Positions 1 to 7,900 of a stretch of DNA of 37,930 bases are shown here, piece by piece. The stretch's first letter is position 1. Each line of letters starts with the position of its first letter. The stretch is from Bacilli bacterium (GTDB taxonomy: Bacteria; Bacillota_I; Bacilli_A; RF39; UBA660). The stretch spans positions 1-37,930 of the forward strand of contig JAFQES010000006.1 of the NCBI GenBank assembly GCA_017398945.1. Reading direction: 5' to 3'. Under the pieces are notes generated by a model. It was given only the letters and a program-made list of their open reading frames with translations. It did no database searches and had not been told where the DNA came from. The translations under genes were made by a program, and so were the position numbers.

Positions 1-573
1 ATAAGTCCTAAAATAAAAATAGATTCAAAGTATCAAAAAGCACAATTGGAATGGTATGTTGGTGCATATAATAGCTCTTATTTTAAAGAACACTACTCGG
101 TATATGTGTATAGTGGATCAGAAGAATTAACGAAAGATAATATTAAAGAAAAATTAGCCAATAAAAGTATTTCTCAGCAACTCCATAATGAAACATTAAG
201 TACATATGAATTTATTTTAAAAACAGCATGGGTGGATAAAAAGTTTATTGATAAAGAAATTCAAATAATATTTGTACATACTGATATTTCTGATGGACAT
301 TGGATAAAAATAGATGATGTAGCTCTATATGGCTACCTACCTGATGATGAAACAGGAGAAACACCACCAACTGAAGAGGAAGTAGTCTTAGGAGATTGGA
401 ACGGTAATGGAAAATATACATTAATAGATTTAATACAATATCGATTATATATGGTAAATCCAACCCAGATAAGTGCAGAATTATTAGCAAGAGTAGATTT
501 AACCAAAGATGGAAAACTAAGCTTGGTTGATTTAATAGCAGCAAGAAAGTTATTAGTTGGATTACCAAACTAG
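1..573 (+). CDS. Surface protein with adhesin-like domain and C-terminal dockerin-like repeats (5' truncated by window)
   Basis: The reading frame is open from base 1, so only the last 190 residues are present. The first ~110 residues (LEWYVGA, EHYSVYVYSG) resemble the second half of a Cleaved_Adhesin-type domain: beta-rich with conserved aromatics. They match closely the protein that begins at 36847. After a Glu/Thr/Pro linker there are two dockerin-like calcium-loop helices (GDWNGNGKYTLIDL and DLTKDGKLSLVDL), ending in LLVGL. Dockerins normally bind cohesins and assemble extracellular complexes, so this is probably an exported cell-surface or complex-bound adhesin. The signal peptide would lie outside the window. 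A terminator follows directly. I am confident in the dockerin-like tail and less so in the adhesin family. Confidence 0.75.
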   Translation: MSPKIKIDSKYQKAQLEWYVGAYNSSYFKEHYSVYVYSGSEELTKDNIKEKLANKSISQQLHNETLSTYEFILKTAWVDKKFIDKEIQIIFVHTDISDGHWIKIDDVALYGYLPDDETGETPPTEEEVVLGDWNGNGKYTLIDLIQYRLYMVNPTQISAELLARVDLTKDGKLSLVDLIAARKLLVGLPN

Positions 574-596
574 AATGAGAGAAATCTCATTTTTTT
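574..596 (+). terminator. Intrinsic terminator after the dockerin protein
   Basis: AATGAGA (574-580), a GAAA loop, TCTCATT (585-591) and a run of T form a perfect 7-bp stem-loop one base after the stop codon. Confidence 0.85.
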
Positions 597-626
597 GTCA
601 AAAAACGTAAAATAATATTCAATGAC

Positions 627-656
627 TTGACGATAGTGGTTAAATAATACTATACT
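627..656 (+). promoter_or_regulatory. Sigma-A promoter of the type VII cargo operon
   Basis: TTGACG (627-632) and TATACT (651-656) are separated by 18 bp. A strong AGGGAGGTGA ribosome site lies about 10 bases before the ATG at 690. Confidence 0.75.
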
Positions 657-689
657 TAAAATAAGTAAAGTAGGGAGGTGAAGTAAACA

Positions 690-959
690 ATGAATATTAG
701 AGTTGATGATCCAAGTAAATTACAATCTTATGGAGCAGAAGTAGCAAGTAAAGCAGAAGATTATTTAGAACAAATCAGAAAAATTTATCAAATATTAGAC
801 GATTTATCAAATACATGGCAAGGTACAAAAAGTCAAAATTTCAAACAAAAAATGGATAATTGTCGTGAAGAATTTACAAAGTTCGGTGATAATTTAAAGA
901 ATTTTGGTGAATTAATTAAAGCAACGGGAGCTGCTTATGTTCAAGTTGAATCGGAATAA
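690..959 (+). CDS. WXG100 (EsxA-like) type VII secretion substrate
   Basis: This 89-residue helical-hairpin protein has the defining W-x-G turn as W43-Q-G45 between two amphipathic helices. Size and turn position fit the WXG100 family, whose members are exported as dimers by type VII (Ess/Yuk) systems and often chaperone larger effectors. It opens an operon whose later members include a very large putative effector. No EssC ATPase or other machinery gene is in the window, so the secretion apparatus must be encoded elsewhere. The promoter and ribosome site are both strong, suggesting high expression. Confidence 0.88.
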   Translation: MNIRVDDPSKLQSYGAEVASKAEDYLEQIRKIYQILDDLSNTWQGTKSQNFKQKMDNCREEFTKFGDNLKNFGELIKATGAAYVQVESE

Positions 960-988
960 TTATTTTAAAAAGAGAGGAGAAATAACGC

Positions 989-1273
989 ATGAAGTTTAGT
1001 TCAGAAGGTTGCGATAGAGCTGCTGGGGATTTAAATACAGCCGCTACTAATTTAGATCGTATTATAAATAATGATTTAGAAAATGTTATGAATAATATTA
1101 AAGGTATTTATGAAAGTCCAGCTGCTGAAGAAATGTATTCTGTACATACAAACATGAAAAATTCATTTAAAGATTTTGAAGAAGCAGTAAGAAGTTGTAG
1201 TAAATACTTAACAGAAGTAGTAAAACCAGCTTATGAAGGAATTGAAAAAGCTGCTCAAAGCAAAATTCAATAA
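989..1273 (+). CDS. Second Esx-like small helical protein without the WxG turn
   Basis: A 94-residue, almost wholly helical protein begins 29 bases after the WXG100 gene with its own AGAGGAG site. Its length and two-helix layout resemble WXG100-family partners. The turn region reads YESPAAEEMY rather than WxG, so it is probably a divergent partner forming a heterodimer with the protein at 690 or chaperoning the effector downstream. A C-terminal Tyr (VVKPAYEGIEKA) could take part in secretion signalling, but a canonical YxxxD/E motif is not clear. Function is inferred from context. Confidence 0.7.
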   Translation: MKFSSEGCDRAAGDLNTAATNLDRIINNDLENVMNNIKGIYESPAAEEMYSVHTNMKNSFKDFEEAVRSCSKYLTEVVKPAYEGIEKAAQSKIQ

Positions 1274-1285
1274 TGTTTTTGAAAT

Positions 1286-1317
1286 CTTGGTTCTATTGTT
1301 AAATAGAACTAAGCTTT
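1286..1317 (+). promoter_or_regulatory. Hairpin between the Esx pair and the rest of the operon (partial terminator or mRNA stabiliser)
   Basis: CTTGGTTCTATT (1286-1297), a GTTA loop and AATAGAACTAAG (1302-1313) form a 12-bp stem with one G-U pair. It is followed only by CTTTTG, a weak T-tract. The position suggests partial termination or 3'-end protection that keeps the Esx proteins in excess over the 2607-residue protein. Confidence 0.6.
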
Positions 1318-1345
1318 TGTAAACATTAAAAAGGGGCTGATTAAA

Positions 1346-1606
1346 ATGAAGTTTTTGCCAATAGGGACAGTAGTTATTTTAAAAAATGCTACTAAAAAAG
1401 TTATGGTAATTGGTTTTTTGGCAACCGATAAAAATAATAATAAAAAAGTTTATGATTATGTTGGTTGTCCGTATCCAGAAGGTGTAGTTTCTAATAAACA
1501 ATATCTTCTTTTTAATCATGCTCAAATTGAAAATGTTTTTCACGTGGGATATGAAGATGCTGAAGGAAAAGATATAAAAAACAAGCTTTTGGAAATAGAT
1601 AATTAA
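1346..1606 (+). CDS. DUF4176-like type VII-associated protein
   Basis: This 86-residue protein begins MKFLPIGTVVILKNATKKVMVIGF and contains DYVGCPYPEGVV and FNHAQIENVFHVGY. This is the pattern of DUF4176 proteins, small beta-rich proteins found next to WXG100 and LXG genes in Bacillota. Their molecular role is not settled; a chaperone or adaptor role in effector export is usually inferred from location. A GGGG-containing ribosome site (AAAGGGG) precedes the ATG. The next gene starts 12 bases after the stop. Confidence 0.72.
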   Translation: MKFLPIGTVVILKNATKKVMVIGFLATDKNNNKKVYDYVGCPYPEGVVSNKQYLLFNHAQIENVFHVGYEDAEGKDIKNKLLEIDN

Positions 1607-1617
1607 GAGGAAATGTT

Positions 1618-1980
1618 ATGAGTAGATATGCAATAAGACAGGAAATTCTTAATCTTCAAAGGGAAAATAATCAAATTAAAAGAAAAATTAGTCAGTGTGA
1701 AAGAACTATTAATAGATTAAATGATATAAATGAAAATTTAAGAGAATCTTTGCAACAAGTTAATAATGCTGAAGGATTGTTAGAAGAAAATGTTATAGGT
1801 AATAAAGCTGCTGATAAAGGGCATGCTTCAGAATGTATAAATAATATTAAAAAAGCAATAAGTAAAATTCAGAATTTAATATCAAAAATAACAAATCAAA
1901 TAAACAGGTATAATAATGAAATAAATAAAAATGAAAATAGAATTGCAAATTTAAAAGTACAATTACAAAATATGGATTAA
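1618..1980 (+). CDS. Coiled-coil protein, DUF5082/YwqH-like type VII accessory
   Basis: The 120-residue protein is nearly all coiled coil, rich in Asn, Lys, Glu and Ile, with no membrane segment or signal peptide. One short loop (GNKAADKGHA) divides two long helices. Small coiled-coil proteins with this layout (the DUF5082/YwqH group) commonly lie between WXG100 genes and LXG-type effectors and act as targeting partners of the toxin N-terminus. It lies 13 bases upstream of the giant effector gene, fitting that role. Assignment rests on size, composition and position. Confidence 0.6.
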   Translation: MSRYAIRQEILNLQRENNQIKRKISQCERTINRLNDINENLRESLQQVNNAEGLLEENVIGNKAADKGHASECINNIKKAISKIQNLISKITNQINRYNNEINKNENRIANLKVQLQNMD

Positions 1981-1993
1981 AAGTAGGTGAATT

Positions 1994-4900
1994 ATGTCTA
2001 GTATAAATATAGATTTATCTGTTTTAAAGGAAGAAGTTAAAGGCTATTTGAAATCTGGCTCTAGATTCATTAATTCAGCTATGGCAAAAATGCGAAATAT
2101 AAGTCTTCCAGAAGATGCAACGTTTAGATCAGAGTTAAATGAGATAAGTAGTATATTAGACACAGTTAGCAAAAATGTCAATGACTCAATAAATACCGTT
2201 AATGGTAGAGTAGAAGTTTTTAATCAGGTTGAAAAATCAAATAAAAGATTTTTTGATAGACTTGATGATAAATATCGAGTTAAAGATGTGGAAGTTAAAG
2301 AGTCAACTGCTGAAGAAAAAGTTAATAAAACAAATCAAACGGAGAGTCAAGTAGAAGAAAAACCGGAAACTATAGAAGAAACTAAAGCATCCTCTGCAGC
2401 AACTGAAGTAGAAAAAGTTTCTGAAGTTGAAAGTGAGACAGTGGCAAGTCAAACGGCTACTGTAGTCGCTGAAGAAGCAACGCCAACAGATGCGGCTGCA
2501 CCTATTTTGACTAAGGATGAAGTAGAAAAAGAAACGCAAACAGAAAAAAGTGAGTCATTTGTTTCTAAAGTTAGCAATTGGGTTGGGGCAAAATGGGATG
2601 AATTAGTTGCTTGGTTAAAGAAAGCTTGGCAGGATTTTAAAGCTAAATGGAATAATGATCAGAAAAGGGTTTTGTTGCCAGATTGGGAGATGTCTGATAA
2701 GACGGCTGAACAGGTAGCAGCTGAAATTTCAGCGTTAGATACAGAAATTACCGATTTAGTAGCTCAACATCAAGCCCTTAATGAAAAATTAAATGCACTA
2801 ATACAAAATAATGGTTCAACAGAAGAAATTACCGCTTTACAAAATCAAATTGCTACTATTGAACAATCTATTGATGCAAAAATAGAACAGTTAAGTAATT
2901 TGTGTATAGCTCAACATTTAAAAGGACTTACAAGTGAAATAGATCTTTTAAATGGTGAAATAGAAGATTTGGAAAAACAACGTTCTTATTTAAAGGCTCA
3001 AATTAATTTTTTAAATAGTGTACCTACAGATTATGCTGGTATGGCTGGACAAGCAATTGGAAGTGTGATGACTGGTGCTCAAACTAATAGTCAAAAGCTA
3101 TCGGATTTACATGTTCAATTAGCAGCAATAGAAAAACAAATAGATGAGAAAAATGCTGAAATGCTTATTTTAGTGTCTGAAAAAAATAATATAGAACGTC
3201 AATTGAATCAAGAATTTTATTTGAAATTTACTGAAAATGATGATTTTGAAAAATATTCCGATATAGTTGATAAATCAGATTTAGTATTAAGTGATGAATA
3301 TATTGAATGCACTGCCTATCTAACTGATTATGAAAAGAAGATGTATGCATATTTACAAAGAACCAAAGGTACGGAGGCATCAGAAGAATATTTGTATACA
3401 CTACTATCGGAAGTTAATTATCGAAAAGGTTATGATAAGGCCGTAGAATTTTTAAAAGAATATTGCCTGGTTGATGAACATGGTAATATTGTTTTAGATG
3501 AAAGTGGTAATCCTATATTTGATAAAAGTAATGAATTTTATGAAGCTGTTATGGCTGTAAAAAAAGGGTTTGAGGACGGGGCCAATAATTTTGTGGATGG
3601 AATTGGAAATTACTTCATGGGTATTACAGGTGGTATGGATACAATTTTATCACCAGAACAATATGAACAAATGATAATACTTCAAACTTTGCAGTCTGGA
3701 GATAAATCTGCCTATGAAATTTCGTCTAGTATAGGTAATATGGCTATTCCAATGGCTTCTAGTGCTATAATAGAATATTTTTTGCCTGGTAGTGGTGTTG
3801 GAAGTATTGTTGCTTCATCTATGATGGGAGTATCATCGGGTGGTAATGCTTGGAAACAAGCTTATTCGGAAACTGTTACTCGTCAAGTAAAAAGAGATGA
3901 GAATGGTAATATTATAACTAATGAAAACGGTGAATATGAATATGTTTATTCTTATACAAATGGTACTTCATTTAAACAAGCTTTTTTAATAGGAAATGCA
4001 ACAGGTGTATCTGAAGCTGTTTTAGGATATACACTCGGAAAAATTCCTGGAATATCTAAGTTGGATGATGTTAAAGTAAAAAATATCCCTACGCTTTTGA
4101 AAAGTGTGGCGGCTAATGCAACTTCAGAAGGAATTGAAGAAGGTGTTCAATATCTTGTAGGACAAAGTGTGGAAGCAGCGGTAACAGGTAAACCTTTGGA
4201 ATTGAGCTTAGAAGAAGGGTTGAAGAATGTCGCTTATGGTGTTGTAACAGCAGGTATATTAAATGGTGGAAATGCAGTTGTAAGTGTTGGAGGAGTAGTT
4301 TATTCATTAAATATTGATACATCTAAAGTAACTGATAAAAACTATATTAATAGTGTTATGTCGGCGTTAAATTATAAATTTGAGGGGACTCCCGAAGCGT
4401 ATCAAAATTTAAGCGATGAAGCTAAAGCAATTGTTGATGGTGCAACTGAGAATAATATTAATAAACAATATACGGAACCGATTGAAGAAATTGAAGAAGT
4501 CGTTGAAGTGGAACACCAAGAGATGAATGATAAAAAGAATGTAAAGGAAACTTCTTCAACAACTTCTGTTAATTCTACTTTAAACAATAATTCTCAAAAA
4601 TCAACTGATAGTAAAGTTACAGAAGACATTTACTCTTATTCAGATCAAAGAACTAATGTTGGAGAAGAATTTCATAATAGCTCAACTAATAAGCAAAGCA
4701 CATCTGAACAAATTGAAGTGTTGGACCAAGGGGAAAATTCGACAATAGCAGATAAATTTTCGAAGGCAGCAGCTTTATCTCAACAAATAATTGAGAATCA
4801 AGCAAAGGGATTAAGAGAAACAGTAGAATCGCATTTTGATAAACTTTTAAATCAAGATATCTCTAAAAAAGATGGAATTGATATTTTATTTGATTCATTA

Positions 4901-7900
4901 GCTACAGCAGTGCAAGAAACTGGAGAAGATGTAAAGGCTAGAATTCAAAATTATAAAGCATTAAATACAAATGAGTACGATCAATTTGTAGATAAATATC
5001 TAGCTGATAAAGCTGAAGACCAGGCTTATGATGAAATTGATATTATGGAATATGATGATAATTCGATAAAGAGTTTGGGAATAGAGTCTGATATAAATAA
5101 TATAAAGAATAATGTTCAAAAAGAGATGGATGTATTTTTAGAGGATATAGGGTTAAAGGACTCTACCAAAAATGAAAGTGTTGAGAGTATAGATAGTTTA
5201 TCATCAGATGTTAAAATGGGTGAAGACGTTTATTCGTATTCAGATCAACATGTAAATCATGGTAGTGACTATAGTCAAATGATGAATGAAATAGCTGGAG
5301 AAAACAGTTTGGCTGGAGCTGCTGCTTTAGGTGTTGCTGGGGCGAGTGCTATTTTAAATAATATAACAAAAGATAAATTTGGAATATTCAATGATGTAGA
5401 ATATGGACTTGATGCAACAGGTAAAATAGGTGTTTTTTCAAAGTTAAAATCAGTATTTAATAAAAATAATCAATATATTCAAAATAATATGTCTGATCAA
5501 TACTATTATTTAAACAATTCCAAAAAAGTAGTAGACTTTCTTACTGGAAAAAATACTGAATGGCATCAAAAATTAATAAACGAAACTGATTTCAATGCAG
5601 GTAATATTGATATTGATACTGGAAAACAATTAGAAAATTTAATAAATAATGACGAACTTACAATAGGTATTCATCGAGCTGGTGATGGTTCAACAAATGA
5701 TGTTGCTGAAAGTATTGTAAATGGTGGTTTATTACTTACAGGAGATTTATCAAGTGGAGTAGGAACAATTGATTCGGCTAGAGTTGATAAAAATATTTCT
5801 TTCTTTGGCAAAAATAAAGTCAATGCCCTAATAACATTAATTGGAGGAATAAAATCTGCTCATAAATATAAGTCTTTTTCAGATACTTCAAATGTAATAT
5901 TGTTTGCTTTTCCCAAAGATGCTATAAAAGATAATGGTTATGCTGATTTGACAAAATATCCTGATTTGATTATTACAAACCAAAATGGTACAACAACGTT
6001 AAACCCTAAATATATTGTTGGATATGTACATAATGATAATGGTAATGTTGGTAAGATTAATTTCAATAATAAATTTTTTGGATTTGAATCAACAGAAAAC
6101 AATTCTACTGTTGAAATTGAACAGCTAAATGAAGTTGATAGTTCTTTGGTTCAAGAAACGGATTCAAAAGAAACGAAGGCTAGCAATGTTATTGCTCAAC
6201 TGAATGCTAACCCAGCTGATAGTTACAAACAACTTAATCAAAATAATTCGGAAGTTGGATTGACTATGCCAAACGCTAAAGAAATGGTATCAATATCTGA
6301 AAAAGTTAATGATACAACGATTGAAAACGAACAAAAAGAATTAATAAGTTCATCATATACTGGGATGCTTGGACAAACTATCAATAACGGACTACAAAAA
6401 GTTAAAAGTAAGTTTGATACTTCGGACGCTATTCCAGTTGATTTTGTTGAAGTAGATGATGCAGATAATTCTAACGGAAGTATTCCTCCTATAGATAAAA
6501 CTGCTCCAGACATTTTAGGCCTTCCATCTTCAACTTTTGGTGGAATGCTTTCACAAGTTATTCCTGGAACAATGACTGTTATACCATCTATTTTTGAAAA
6601 TGTCGAATCAGTAGTTGTTGATGCAACAAACGTAGTAGAAAATGCAGCTCAGACTGCACCTAAGATAGAAACATTGGATGATATGTCATGGCTAGATGAT
6701 GATGTCAAGACCGATTATGAATCAATAGCTGATGCAATGTTTAAAAAGGATGAAGCCGATACAAAAATAGAATATGAAGCAGAATTAGGATTTAATCAAG
6801 TTTCTCAAGTTGTAGATGGTTTGAAAAATCAGCTTGCAGACTTTAATGATTTGTATATAAGAAAAAAAAGTTTATTTAGTTTCAATTCTGAGCGAGCTAG
6901 AGGATTAAAAACATTAAACATTCGCTTGAATGATGTTATAGATATGATTAACTCTTTTAAAAGACAAGGTTTAGAACCAAATGCATTTGCTAAAAAAACT
7001 ATTGATGCATTAGAACAAGGTGCTATTTATGTAAAAAAAGAGTTTAGTTCTTTAGATGATGCTATAACTACTAAATCAAAATTACAACAAGTGCAAAGCC
7101 AATTGCTTGCTAATTTAAGAAGCTTGAATGATCAATTACAGATTATAAATCAAGGGAATATAACGTTAAATAGTGATGCTAAAGGTATAATAGAGCAGAT
7201 AAATTCATTGACCAAAGAAATAAATGATTTGAAATATCAAACAGATAAGCTTGATAGGTTAATGGAAGAGCAAAATGCGGAGATAAAAAAAGCTCAAACG
7301 TTAAATAGAGAATTAATTGATACTATAGATAGCAGTCGCTTCTTAAATATTGATGATATTAACGCTTCGCGTTCATTAACTGATATATTAGAAGGACTAA
7401 AAAGAAAATATCATAAAATAAATAATGATTTAGATAGTTTAGATAATTCAATTGATCGCATTGATAGAATGATTCAAAGTCAAGTTGTAGCAATAAATAA
7501 TTTTTTTGAAGAAAAAGATTCATTTAATGACGCTCTAAAAGAAATAACTCTAGAAAAAGTTAGTTCTTCGCCAGATAACTTAGTAAGTAATAAATTAACT
7601 AGTGAACAAATTTATGAATTAGCTAGTGTTTCATTAAATAAAAATGTTCCTACTTTGTGGGAAGTTGTAATCTCTGATTTAAAAAAATTAGATATAAATC
7701 AAAAAAGAAAATTCATAACTAGTTTAAATAATGCAGATTTAATTAATCAGTTATCTCCGACTCAATTTTTTAATCTATGTCAAGATCCAGAAACATTTAA
7801 TATATTAATTAAAAATAATTTACCTCGCGTTGCAAGATTATTTGCTAAAAACATTACTAAGCCTCAAGTTATTGGTTTACTAGCTGATTTAGATCCAAAT

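Noticed and set aside
2303-2539. Minus-strand open frames inside the large effector, histidine kinase and PBP genes
   Set aside because: They lack ribosome sites, have shadow-like composition (runs of Phe/Ser/Leu opposite Glu/Lys codons), and overlap clear coding sequence.
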